Positions 27,231 through 35,540 of a stretch of 64,000 nucleotides of DNA are shown here, piece by piece. The translations under genes were made by a program, and so were the position numbers. The stretch is from assembly GCF_000159695.1 (NCBI RefSeq), contig NZ_CM000955.1, forward strand, positions 941,473-1,005,472, read 5' to 3'. The stretch is from Finegoldia magna ATCC 53516 (GTDB lineage: Bacteria; Bacillota; Clostridia; Tissierellales; Peptoniphilaceae). Below the pieces are notes generated by a model that had not been told where the DNA came from, made no database searches, and saw nothing but the letters and a program-made list of their open reading frames with translations. Numbering within the stretch: position 1 is the stretch's first letter; the number at the start of each line of letters is the position of its first letter.

Positions 27231-27268
27231 AAAATGGCTACCGATTTTCGGTAGCCATTGTATTTTAT
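27231..27268 (+). terminator. bidirectional terminator between the antitoxin-like gene and pdxS
   Basis: ATGGCTACCGA (27234-27244) pairs perfectly with TCGGTAGCCAT (27248-27258) around a three-base loop, with A-rich left and T-rich right flanks. It serves both convergent genes. Confidence 0.9.
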
Positions 27269-27275
27269 TCGAATT

Positions 27276-28118
27276 TTATCTATTAGCCATGATGACTTTT
27301 ATCTCATCGGGATTAATTCCCACCATTGCTTCTCCCAAATCTTTGCTCACTTCAAGCAATACATCAGGATTGTTGTAATTTTCCACAGCTTTTACGATAG
27401 CTTTTGCACGTTTTTCTGGATTTCCACTTTTGAAAATTCCACTACCAACAAATACACCTTCAGCCCCCAATTGTCTCATCAACGCCGCATCAGCAGGAGT
27501 TGCAACTCCACCTGCAGAAAAATTAAGTACAGGTAATTTTCCATTTTCGTGAACGTATTTCAATAATTCAAAGCAAACTCCCATTTCTTTTGCTTTGTCG
27601 TACAATTCATCTTCCTTCAAAGACTTCACCAATGAAATTTCGCCCATGATTTGTCTCATATGTGTAACAGCTTGAACAACATCTCCCGTTCCAGCTTCAC
27701 CTTTTGTTCTAATCATCTTGGCGCCCTCTTTGATTCTTCGTAAAGCTTCCGATAAATTTCTCGCTCCACAAACAAAAGGAGTGTTAAATTTTGATTTGTC
27801 GATATGATATTTGTCATCTGCCGGAGACAAAACTTCTGATTCGTCAATGTAATCAATTCCCAACGATTCCAAAATTTGCGCTTCAACAAAATGACCAATT
27901 CTAACTTTTGCCATCACAGGAATTTTGACAGCTTTCATAATTTCTTCAATCATTTTAGGATCGCTCATTCTGCTAACTCCTCCAGCAGCTCTAATATCTG
28001 CAGGAACTCTTTCAAGTGCCATTACGCTTACTGCTCCTGCTGCTTCTGCAATCCTCGCTTGTTCAGCATTGATTACATCCATTATTACTCCGCCCTTTAA
28101 TTTTTCATTTAGATCCAT
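27276..28118 (-). CDS. pdxS: pyridoxal 5'-phosphate synthase lyase subunit PdxS
   Basis: This 280-residue TIM-barrel enzyme makes PLP from ribose 5-phosphate, glyceraldehyde 3-phosphate and ammonia. The catalytic lysines are seen in VMAKVRIGH (near residue 69) and [11 protein letters not shown] (near 135). The N-terminus [20 protein letters not shown] and C-terminal phosphate motifs [13 protein letters not shown] and [11 protein letters not shown] are canonical. It is slightly shorter than the usual 290-295. The glutaminase partner pdxT normally lies directly downstream, but a terminator is found there and no pdxT is in the window. The divergent gene is a PdxR-type regulator. Confidence 0.96.
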   Translation of the reverse strand: MDLNEKLKGGVIMDVINAEQARIAEAAGAVSVMALERVPADIRAAGGVSRMSDPKMIEEIMKAVKIPVMAKVRIGHFVEAQILESLGIDYIDESEVLSPADDKYHIDKSKFNTPFVCGARNLSEALRRIKEGAKMIRTKGEAGTGDVVQAVTHMRQIMGEISLVKSLKEDELYDKAKEMGVCFELLKYVHENGKLPVLNFSAGGVATPADAALMRQLGAEGVFVGSGIFKSGNPEKRAKAIVKAVENYNNPDVLLEVSKDLGEAMVGINPDEIKVIMANR

Positions 28119-28227
28119 TCAAATCACCTCGCTTCTATAATACACGCAAATTGCATCTAATTATAGTAGCAAAATAAAATAATTTTATGGTTACAGATGT
28201 GTTATACTTAATCCAACGGAGGATTTT

Positions 28228-29607
28228 ATGTTCATAAATTTAAACGACAAAGATTATTTGTATAATCAAATTTACGATTCTATAAAAGAAAAGATTAACA
28301 CGAAACAATTGAAGACCAATGATAAGCTTCCTTCTATTAGAAAATTATCGAATGAGCTGAATATTTCGATAAACACTGTTTCAAATGCGTATTACCAATT
28401 GGAAAAGGAAGGCTACATTCGTTCCAGTGAGAGAAGTGGATTTTTTGTAGAAAAATCTGGTCATATTTTGCAAAACGATGCAAACTTTGATGATGAAGAT
28501 ATGATTGTAGAAGAAAGGAATTCTTACCTGTATGATTTTTCATTTTCAGGCGTGGATAAATCGTGTTTTAAATACAAGCAGATTAGAAAAGCTTTCAGAG
28601 ATTCAATTAACGAAGATGATGATGCTATTTTGGGAAAGGTCGATGGACTTGGACTTTTTTCGTTGAGATGTTCTATTTCAAATTATTTGAAGGATTTCAG
28701 AGAGATTATCGTGAATCCCAACCAAATCGTCGTGAGTTCCGGTAGCAATGAGTTGTTGATTTTGATTAAAAATCTTCTCAACAATCCCGTATTTGGTTTT
28801 GAAAATCCAGGATATGCTTATCACGGAATTGGTTTCTACAATAATTTCGATAGCAGAGCGATTAATGTGAATGAGGATGGGATTGATATAGATTTTCTGA
28901 AAAAAACAGATGCGAATGTTGTAAGCGTGACTCCTTCTCATCAATTTCCTACTTCTGCGATTATGCCGATTAATAAAAGGATTGATTTGTTGAATTGGGC
29001 ATACGCTGATAATAATCGCTACATAATTGAGGACGACTACGATGCAGAATTCAAATACAAGCTTCGTCCTATCGCTCCACTGAAGACTTTGGATGTGAAT
29101 GATAAGGTGATTTACATTGGGAATTTTTCGCGTACGGTGACTCCAGCGATGCGTGTGAGTTTTATGGTTTTGCCAAAAAATTTGATGAAGAAATTCTATT
29201 CTGTACTAAAATCTGAGAGGTGTCCTGTGTCGATTTTCGTTCAATCTGCGTTGTCAAAATTTATCGACAGTGGAGATTTTGAAAAGCAGGTCAATCAAAT
29301 GAAGAAGGTGTACGCAAAAAAATACGAAATTATTTTTTCAAAAATTAACGGCTGTAAATTCATTGATTTTGAGAAAACTGATTGTGGCACATCTGTCGTA
29401 ATCAAGGTCGATAAGAGGATTGACAGTGATGTTTTGTTGAAAACTTTGAAGGAAAAATCCGTGTATGTTATTCCTATCGATGATTTTTATTTGGATAAAA
29501 ATATGAACACTAATGTGTTTTTGATTGGGTTTGCTAAGATGAGCTACGATGATATCTCCAATGGTATGGATATTATCGTAAATGTTGTAAATAATCTTGT
29601 CAATTAG
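28228..29607 (+). CDS. pdxR: MocR/PdxR-type regulator (GntR-aminotransferase fusion)
   Basis: This 459-residue transcription factor has an N-terminal GntR winged-helix domain (residues 10-75; LPSIRKLSNELNISINTVSNAY is the recognition region). A fold-type I aminotransferase-like domain follows (about 105-459). The PLP-lysine region reads IYIGNFSRTVTPAMRVSF near 295-312, where NFSRT is in the place of the usual GTFSKT. The segment GNFSRTVTP carries no lysine, so internal aldimine formation there is doubtful. It is divergent from pdxS with 109 bases between, the standard arrangement for PdxR, which activates or represses PLP synthesis in response to PLP. The gene name rests on that context. Confidence 0.85.
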   Translation: MFINLNDKDYLYNQIYDSIKEKINTKQLKTNDKLPSIRKLSNELNISINTVSNAYYQLEKEGYIRSSERSGFFVEKSGHILQNDANFDDEDMIVEERNSYLYDFSFSGVDKSCFKYKQIRKAFRDSINEDDDAILGKVDGLGLFSLRCSISNYLKDFREIIVNPNQIVVSSGSNELLILIKNLLNNPVFGFENPGYAYHGIGFYNNFDSRAINVNEDGIDIDFLKKTDANVVSVTPSHQFPTSAIMPINKRIDLLNWAYADNNRYIIEDDYDAEFKYKLRPIAPLKTLDVNDKVIYIGNFSRTVTPAMRVSFMVLPKNLMKKFYSVLKSERCPVSIFVQSALSKFIDSGDFEKQVNQMKKVYAKKYEIIFSKINGCKFIDFEKTDCGTSVVIKVDKRIDSDVLLKTLKEKSVYVIPIDDFYLDKNMNTNVFLIGFAKMSYDDISNGMDIIVNVVNNLVN

Positions 29608-29608
29608 A

Positions 29609-29636
29609 TTACAAAATAATGTAAAAGAGTTATAAT
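29609..29636 (+). promoter_or_regulatory. sigma-A promoter of the dipeptidase gene
   Basis: TTACAA (29609-29614) and TATAAT (29631-29636) are separated by 16 bases, just after the regulator stop. The start codon follows 30 bases later with TAGGAGG. Confidence 0.7.
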
Positions 29637-29665
29637 AAAGTAAGAATATATATAGGAGGTTACTC

Positions 29666-31105
29666 ATGCAAAAATATGAAGATTTAGAACCAAAGAAAGT
29701 GTTCCATTGGTTCAAACAATTAAACGATATTCCTCGTGGTTCAGGAAATGAAAAAGCTGTATCAGATTTTTTGGTTAGCTTCGCAAAGGAAAGAGGATTG
29801 GAAGTGTACCAAGATTCTCTAAACAATGTTATTATCAAAAAAGATGCTACAAAAGGTTACGAAAATTCAGAACCTGTTATTTTGCAAGGACACATGGATA
29901 TGGTTTGCGAAAAAACTGATGATTCAGATCACGATTTCTTGACAGATCCTATCTCAATGCACGTTAAGGACGGATATGTTTATGCAGATAACACAACTTT
30001 GGGAGCAGATGACGGAATTGCTGTTGCTTTTTGCTTAGCTATTTTGGATTCTGATGATGTGGCTCATCCAAAATTGGAAGTTCTAGTAACTATTGACGAA
30101 GAACGTGGAATGGACGGAGCAAATGGCGTGACTGCTGAACATTTGAGCGGAACTCGTTTGTTAAACATCGACACTGAAACTGAAGGTGATTTCATTGTAA
30201 GCTGTTCTGGTGGAGCAAATGCTATCACTACTTTCAAGAGCGAAAAATCAGAAGGTTTGTCAAAGGCTATTGAAATTTCTCTTTCTGGATTAAATGGTGG
30301 TCACTCTGGTCTTGAAATTCAAAAACAAAACAAAAATGCCATCAAAGTTATGGCAAGACTTTTGAACAAAGTCGCTTTGGAAATGGATTTTAGATTGCAA
30401 GAAATCTCCGGCGGTTCAAAACACAACGCCATCGCTAAGAACGCTCACGCTATCATCACTGTAGATGATTTGGATAAGGCAATGGATATTTTAAACGAAG
30501 TTGGAGAATACGTTCGTCACGAAGGTAGAAAAACAGACCCTAACTTGGTTTTGGATATTAAAGAAACAGAAAAAACAGAATTTTCTTATTCAAAAGAAAC
30601 TTCCCAATCAATCGTTAAATTCTTGTATTTGTTAATCAACGATGTTATCTCAACTTCACAAGATATCGAAGGTTTGGTTCAAACAAGTTCTAACGTTGGT
30701 ATTGTTGAAGCAGACGACGAAAAAATCAAGGTTACTTGTTGTGTAAGAAGTTCTGTAGAAAGCGAACTTCACAATATGTTCGACAAGATCAAATCATTAG
30801 CTTATTTGACTCACGGAACTACAGTTATCGAAAAAGAATATCCAGCATGGGAATTCAACACTGATGGAGAATTGGCAAAGGTTGCTCCAGCATTGTACGA
30901 AGAAATGACTGGCAAGAAAGCTAATGTAACTGCAATTCATGCAGGTTTGGAATGTGGTTTGTTAAAAGGCGTACTTCCTGATTGCGATATGATTAGTTTC
31001 GGTCCAGATATTTTCGGAGCTCACACTCCATTGGAACATTTGGGAATTGAATCTACTCAAAGAATGTACGATTACACATTAAAATTATTAGAAAAATTAA
31101 AATAA
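29666..31105 (+). CDS. pepD: aminoacyl-histidine dipeptidase (PepD, M20 family)
   Basis: This 479-residue zinc exopeptidase hydrolyses dipeptides such as Xaa-His. Metal and catalytic signatures are LQGHMDMVCE near residue 76 (His and Asp), NTTLGADDGIAVA near 114 (bridging Asp), TIDEERGMDGA near 147 (catalytic Glu-Glu), a dimerisation lid near 205-370 (GLNGGHSGLEI), and the C-terminal HTPLEHLGI histidine near 454. TAGGAGG is upstream of the ATG. The gene is monocistronic with its own promoter and terminator. A peptide-scavenging role fits an amino-acid-fermenting anaerobe. Confidence 0.94.
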   Translation: MQKYEDLEPKKVFHWFKQLNDIPRGSGNEKAVSDFLVSFAKERGLEVYQDSLNNVIIKKDATKGYENSEPVILQGHMDMVCEKTDDSDHDFLTDPISMHVKDGYVYADNTTLGADDGIAVAFCLAILDSDDVAHPKLEVLVTIDEERGMDGANGVTAEHLSGTRLLNIDTETEGDFIVSCSGGANAITTFKSEKSEGLSKAIEISLSGLNGGHSGLEIQKQNKNAIKVMARLLNKVALEMDFRLQEISGGSKHNAIAKNAHAIITVDDLDKAMDILNEVGEYVRHEGRKTDPNLVLDIKETEKTEFSYSKETSQSIVKFLYLLINDVISTSQDIEGLVQTSSNVGIVEADDEKIKVTCCVRSSVESELHNMFDKIKSLAYLTHGTTVIEKEYPAWEFNTDGELAKVAPALYEEMTGKKANVTAIHAGLECGLLKGVLPDCDMISFGPDIFGAHTPLEHLGIESTQRMYDYTLKLLEKLK

Positions 31106-31112
31106 CAAAAAA

Positions 31113-31147
31113 TTAAGGAAAGTTCTTTTTATGAACTTTCCTTTTTT
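31113..31147 (+). terminator. bidirectional terminator of pepD and the facing lipoprotein gene
   Basis: AAGGAAAGTTC (31115-31125) pairs with GAACTTTCCTT (31133-31143) around a seven-base loop, with A-rich and T-rich flanks. Confidence 0.9.
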
Positions 31148-31149
31148 AA

Positions 31150-31839
31150 TTATTTGTATTCATGATTTTCTAAAACATGGATTAAATCGTCATTAGTTTC
31201 TTTACTTTTTTGAACTTCAAACATTCCAATATATGAGTAAAAATCTAACACATCAATATCTTTTATCTTTTTATCTATCTCTGAATCCGATATGTTTTCC
31301 CCATTCATTATCAATGATTTTTTAAGATAATGTTTGATATCTTTTGGGGATAGTTTTGTTTGATAATTTCTCGATTCTATATTATCTTCATCCACTTCTT
31401 TTTCTACGACATACCCATCCTTGTTTTCAGATATTAAAATCCTCATTATCGCGCCTTCTCCAGATTTTTGGTCCTTAGTAGAAATCCAGGTCTTCACTAA
31501 GACCATAATTTTATCCTTATTTTTATAAAAATCCAATGTTTCCAGTTTGGATAATTCATAATACTTATTATCTGGTTTTTTGGCTAAAAATTTTTCAAGA
31601 CTTTCACTCAATCTAATTTTATTCGTATCTTTTTCTATCTTGTGGTATTTTTCAACTATGAAGGTTTTTACAATTTTGTTTATATTAGCTTTATCCTTTT
31701 CGTCAATATCTACTTTTACTGTTTCGTTTTGATTTGCTTTTTGCTCAACGTTTTTAATTTCATTTTTTTGACAAGACGATAAAAGTAACAACATCATAAT
31801 AACTAGCGTTATTGTTTTTTTTAATTTATCGATTACCAT
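31150..31839 (-). CDS. lipoprotein of unknown function
   Basis: This 229-residue exported lipoprotein has a basic start (MVIDKLKKT), a hydrophobic stretch, and a lipobox LLSSC with Cys23 as the probable lipidation site. The mature part is lysine- and glutamate-rich with KVDIDEKDKANINKIVKTF near 43 and a folded-looking segment with alternating strands (IMVLVKTWISTKDQKSGEG near 110). It resembles the conjugative-transposon or stress lipoprotein style only superficially. No family is claimed. It is divergent from the next lipoprotein gene across a 200-base gap. Confidence 0.75.
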   Translation of the reverse strand: MVIDKLKKTITLVIMMLLLLSSCQKNEIKNVEQKANQNETVKVDIDEKDKANINKIVKTFIVEKYHKIEKDTNKIRLSESLEKFLAKKPDNKYYELSKLETLDFYKNKDKIMVLVKTWISTKDQKSGEGAIMRILISENKDGYVVEKEVDEDNIESRNYQTKLSPKDIKHYLKKSLIMNGENISDSEIDKKIKDIDVLDFYSYIGMFEVQKSKETNDDLIHVLENHEYK

Positions 31840-32039
31840 ATTTCCCCCTAATATACATTCCTAAATTTGATATTGAAACATTCAGTCTAACTTCTGAATG
31901 TGTTGAAACACCAGATTTTTATTTATATTAATATTATATCATCAAAAATTCAATCTCATGTTACAATAAGTCTACAATTGTGATTTGTTCGAAAATCATT
32001 TGCCCAAATCTGTTATAATATTATAGTCAGGGGGAATTT

Positions 32040-33011
32040 ATGAAAAAGAAATTTACATTAGTGTTATTATCACTACTGATGGTAATAACTTTAAGCGCTT
32101 GCTCTCAAGCAAAAGAAAAAGTGAGCCTATTAAACGATTTTAGAAAAACAACTGAATGGAAGAACCAATCTTATGAATTCAAGAACGAAACTTCTAAGCT
32201 AAAAGAAATGAAAGTCACTGCAACACAAGACAAAACAACAGGCGTTGCAATGGCAACTGTAACAAGCGATATCGCACAATTAGCTGGTCAAGGCAATAAT
32301 TTGGGAGAGCTTCACTTCGCAATCCAAGATGGAAAAGCTTATTTGAATTACGACGCATTCGCTAACAATCTTCCACCAAAAATGAAGGAAGCTTTGATTC
32401 AAAAGAATTTGTACTTCAATGTTACACAAATTTTGCAAAAATTAACTGAACAAAACTTCCAAGCTACAACTGTAAGAGATTTCACAGTTTTCATGCCACT
32501 TTTGTCATCTAATGCAAAATTCCAAGTTAGAATTGCAAAAGATTTCGTGATCGACAACAAAGAATTGAAGGTTACAGATGATGGCAATCACAAATATTCT
32601 GTGAATTTGACTGGTGAACAATGGGCAAAAGTTATGGAATATTCAAGAAAAACTTTATTGAAAAACTTCAAAGAATACGCCAAACTTGCCAAGGGAAGTG
32701 ATCTTACAGAATCAGAACAACAAAAACTTCAACAAGTCGAAGAAAACCTAAAATCAGAACAATCACAAAAAGAATTCGAAGACAAAATCAACACGTTGAA
32801 GACAACTAACAAAGACGATATGTTTAATTTAACATTCGAATTCAAAGACAAATCATATGATGTTCATTTGAAGTCTACTCCTAAATCAAAGGATGTTGAA
32901 AGCATGAACATTTCATTAAATTCAAAAGAAGACACATCTATCAACAACCCAAAAGTACAAGTGGATAATGGTCCTTTCGAATTTATGCAACAATTTTTGA
33001 ACATAAAATAA
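32040..33011 (+). CDS. lipoprotein of unknown function
   Basis: This 323-residue exported protein has a lipoprotein signal MKKKFTLVLLSLLMVITLSAC, with Cys21 in the lipobox LSAC. The mature region (TSKLKEMKVTATQDKTTGVAMATVTSDIAQ...) has the look of LolA/LppX-like lipoproteins that assess small polar substrates, but no diagnostic motif is present. A Lys/Glu/Gln-rich helical stretch lies at about 205-265. A TATAAT box lies about 25 bases upstream of the ATG. It ends in its own terminator and is monocistronic. Confidence 0.78.
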   Translation: MKKKFTLVLLSLLMVITLSACSQAKEKVSLLNDFRKTTEWKNQSYEFKNETSKLKEMKVTATQDKTTGVAMATVTSDIAQLAGQGNNLGELHFAIQDGKAYLNYDAFANNLPPKMKEALIQKNLYFNVTQILQKLTEQNFQATTVRDFTVFMPLLSSNAKFQVRIAKDFVIDNKELKVTDDGNHKYSVNLTGEQWAKVMEYSRKTLLKNFKEYAKLAKGSDLTESEQQKLQQVEENLKSEQSQKEFEDKINTLKTTNKDDMFNLTFEFKDKSYDVHLKSTPKSKDVESMNISLNSKEDTSINNPKVQVDNGPFEFMQQFLNIK

Positions 33012-33023
33012 TTGAACGTAAAA

Positions 33024-33060
33024 TAAAAAATCCCGAATCTCGAATGAGTTTCGGGAAATT
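33024..33060 (+). terminator. terminator between the lipoprotein and malY genes
   Basis: TCCCGAA (33031-33037) pairs with TTCGGGA (33050-33056), with a run of As before and AATTTTAT after. It can serve both convergent genes. Confidence 0.8.
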
Positions 33061-33066
33061 TTATGT

Positions 33067-34257
33067 TTATTTGTATATTTCTTGTAGTAAATTATCCAAT
33101 CTAACTAATGCGTCTTTTACGACTTGTGTAGGAGCTGCAACGTTAAATCTTACGAATCCATCGCATTCACCGAAGAATCTTCCGTCAGTGAATACCAAAT
33201 CAGCTTTTTCGCCCAATGTTTTAAGCAAATCGTCACTGTTCAATCCCAAACATCTGAAATCCATCCACATAACATAAGTCGCTTGAAGATGATTTACGAT
33301 AATTTTAGGATATTTTTCTTGGAAGAAATCGTACACGATTTTTTGGTTAGTGTCGATAACTTGAATCATTTCATTAAGCCAATCTTCAGCTTCATCAAAA
33401 GCTAATTGTGTAGCTTCAAGTCCCATAACATTGACAGTGTTGCTTCTCATTATATCCAAAGTCTTCTTGTATTGAATCATCATTTCAGGATCCGAAATAA
33501 TCATATATCCACAGCAAAGTCCAGCCAAGTTAAAAGATTTTGTAGCAGATTGACACACAACAGCTTTTTCGATTAATTTTCTATCCAATGAAAGCACAGA
33601 TGTGTGAGTATTTCCCGGCATAACAATATCTTGCCAAATCTCATCAACAACCACAATCACATCATTTGCATTTGCAATTGTGATTACTTTTTCCAAATCA
33701 TCCTTGCTCCACAAAATACCGCCTGGATTGTGAGGGTTGCAAAGAATAACCATTTTGTTTTCAGCTTTTTTACATTCTGATTCGAATTTTTCAAAATCAA
33801 TTGAGTAATCGTTGCGTTCGTCTGAAATCAAAGGAACATCAGCCATAACTCTGTCGTTAAATTCAATCGCAAATCTGAATGGACCATACACCGGTCTCAT
33901 AATCATTACAGAATCACCTTTTTGTGTAAAGGAACTAACTGCAGCAAAGAATCCATCTACAACAGTTGGAACTTCGACAATCCATTCTTTTTTGATATCT
34001 GCATTGTGGTGTTTCTTGTCCCAATTTATGATGCTATTGTAAAATCTGTCTGTAGGTGAACAATATCCCAAAACCAAATTATCTAAGCGTTTTTTCAAAC
34101 CGTCGATAATTTCCGGTGCATTTTTGAATTCCATATCCGCAACGCTGAATGGAACAACATCTTTTTTCATATTCGGAAATTGTTCACTTCTTACAGCCCA
34201 TTTTCTAGAGCCCATTTCGTTTCTGTCACTAATCGTTTCAAAATCGTATTTCATCAT
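33067..34257 (-). CDS. MalY/PatB-family PLP-dependent aminotransferase / cystathionine beta-lyase
   Basis: This 396-residue fold-type I PLP enzyme has VFSVADMEF-type PFSVADMEFKNAPEI near residue 37, CNPHNPGG near 166, VVVDEIWQD near 198, the PLP-lysine in SATKSFNLAGL near 233, and the C-terminal arginine in VRFNVAAP near 378. MalY/PatB enzymes cleave cystathionine or cysteine conjugates, releasing thiols. The first two codons are both ATG; AAGGAG is better spaced for the second at 34254. It is monocistronic, between terminators. Confidence 0.9.
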   Translation of the reverse strand: MMKYDFETISDRNEMGSRKWAVRSEQFPNMKKDVVPFSVADMEFKNAPEIIDGLKKRLDNLVLGYCSPTDRFYNSIINWDKKHHNADIKKEWIVEVPTVVDGFFAAVSSFTQKGDSVMIMRPVYGPFRFAIEFNDRVMADVPLISDERNDYSIDFEKFESECKKAENKMVILCNPHNPGGILWSKDDLEKVITIANANDVIVVVDEIWQDIVMPGNTHTSVLSLDRKLIEKAVVCQSATKSFNLAGLCCGYMIISDPEMMIQYKKTLDIMRSNTVNVMGLEATQLAFDEAEDWLNEMIQVIDTNQKIVYDFFQEKYPKIIVNHLQATYVMWMDFRCLGLNSDDLLKTLGEKADLVFTDGRFFGECDGFVRFNVAAPTQVVKDALVRLDNLLQEIYK

Positions 34258-34307
34258 AATCTCCTTATTATAAATTATTACGTTTTCAGTATATCACAAA
34301 ACCAACA

Positions 34308-34333
34308 AAAAAAAGAGGATACAATCCCCTTTT
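34308..34333 (-). terminator. rho-independent terminator of the mscL operon
   Basis: On the minus strand AAAGGGGAT (34332-34324) pairs with ATCCTCTTT (34320-34312) with one G-T wobble, a three-base loop, and a run of Ts after it. Confidence 0.85.
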
Positions 34334-34341
34334 CAGTCAAA

Positions 34342-34743
34342 TTATTCTGTTAATTCAGATGTACAGTGTGGACATCTAGTAGCAGTAATGTCGATTTCGC
34401 TCTTGCAGTATGGGCAAGTTTTTGTTGTTGGATCTGCTGCTGGTTCTTTGTGCAATGCATTACGACCCTTGTTAACGGCTTTGACCATCATGAAAACTAC
34501 GAATGCAATTATAATAAATTTAACCAACGCATCCAAGAACAAACCGTATTGTAACTTAACCCCTGCAAGTGTTACAGCCAATTCCTTCATATCTATACCA
34601 GCTGTTGCAGCCCCAATCAAAGGTGCGATAAGACCATTGATAAGTCCATCGACCATTTCCTTAACGGCAGCACCCATGATAACGGCAACTGCCAAATCCA
34701 TTACATTACCTTCAGTAATGAACTTTTTAAATTCTTTTAACAT
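34342..34743 (-). CDS. mscL: large-conductance mechanosensitive channel with zinc-ribbon tail
   Basis: This 133-residue channel opens under membrane tension and protects from hypo-osmotic shock. The N-terminal amphipathic helix and TM1 match MscL closely (MLKEFKKFITEGNVMDLAVAV). TM2 is at about residues 67-90 (FLDALVKFIIIAFVVFMMV). The usual cytoplasmic helix is replaced by a short linker and a C-terminal zinc ribbon with two CxxC knuckles, CPYCKSEI and CPHCTSEL. It probably shares a transcript with the 148-residue gene 17 bases upstream. Confidence 0.93.
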   Translation of the reverse strand: MLKEFKKFITEGNVMDLAVAVIMGAAVKEMVDGLINGLIAPLIGAATAGIDMKELAVTLAGVKLQYGLFLDALVKFIIIAFVVFMMVKAVNKGRNALHKEPAADPTTKTCPYCKSEIDITATRCPHCTSELTE

Positions 34744-34760
34744 AAATCCCCCTTGTAAAA

Positions 34761-35207
34761 TTATTCATTCATTAAATTGATTTTTTCCTTTTGTAAATTG
34801 TACACTTCTTTTTTCAATTGTTTAATCGCATTTTCGCAGTTCTTCTTGTTAGATAAAATTTGCATTTGAATAACAGAATCGAAAACTTTGTTATCAAAAT
34901 AATCCGCCAAGAAAAATGTCTTTTTATATCTGAAACCAACGCTTGGCTTCTTGTCCAAATCAATCATAATATTATTGAACTTTCTAATCGCCAAATCAGC
35001 CTTCTTCGCTTGATTCTTCGCCTTTTTCAAATTCGATCTTTTAATCATAGTGGTAATAGTCTTACCCTTGAAAATATCGAAAATTCCCCAACCTGAAGCT
35101 GTACCCAAATAAGATTGCACCTCGCCAAGACTTGCTATCGCAATTTCTCCAAGCTTAATAGCTTCATTTACATTATATAATCTAGATCCTACTTTTGCTC
35201 TTAACAT
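34761..35207 (-). CDS. conserved-looking hypothetical protein upstream of mscL
   Basis: This 148-residue soluble protein is rich in Lys and Asn, with no signal peptide or membrane segment. The N-terminal third contains a Gly-rich stretch AIASLGEVQSYLGTASGWG near 25-43. The rest is predicted to be two long helices (NLKKAKNQAKKADLAIRKF near 57 and NCENAIKQLKKEVYNLQKE near 122), the second coiled-coil-like. It is 17 bases from mscL on the same strand, so co-transcription is likely. Function unknown. Confidence 0.72.
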   Translation of the reverse strand: MLRAKVGSRLYNVNEAIKLGEIAIASLGEVQSYLGTASGWGIFDIFKGKTITTMIKRSNLKKAKNQAKKADLAIRKFNNIMIDLDKKPSVGFRYKKTFFLADYFDNKVFDSVIQMQILSNKKNCENAIKQLKKEVYNLQKEKINLMNE

Positions 35208-35331
35208 AAAAATCTTCCTTTCCTAAATTATATATACCCTTAAATAATATTTTTAAGCAAAGAAAATCAAATATATTTTCTGTTTAATTAATCAAGGAAA
35301 AATCAACCATAGAAGTTTTTGACATAAAAAT

Positions 35332-35507
35332 ATAGCAAACCTTTCATGCTAAGAATATCATACGGAAAAAATTGTCATGATTTCAAATCGAATAAATCCG
35401 TCAAAATCGGACTGCGTAAGCTTTAGCGTGCTTGCGATTTTAGGATTTTGAGATTTAGAAATCATCAATTTTTGAAGTTTAGATATTTGTGCATGATGGT
35501 TTGCTAT
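35332..35507. repeat. MITE-like long imperfect palindrome in a 333-base gene-free gap
   Basis: The ends are perfect 10-base inverted repeats, ATAGCAAACC at 35332-35341 and GGTTTGCTAT at 35498-35507. The match continues inward almost to the centre: TCATGC/GCATGA, AAAAATTG/CAATTTTT, ATGATTTC/GAAATCAT, CAAAATC/GATTTTG, GCGTAAGC/GCTTGCG. The whole 176 bases could fold as a single hairpin. No open frame is present. The rest of the 35208-35540 gap is A/T-rich with no further structure seen. A miniature transposable element or a structured RNA upstream of the 148-residue gene are the main options. Confidence 0.65.
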
Positions 35508-35540
35508 CCGTAATCAACCACCTAAGTGATTGTTTCTACT

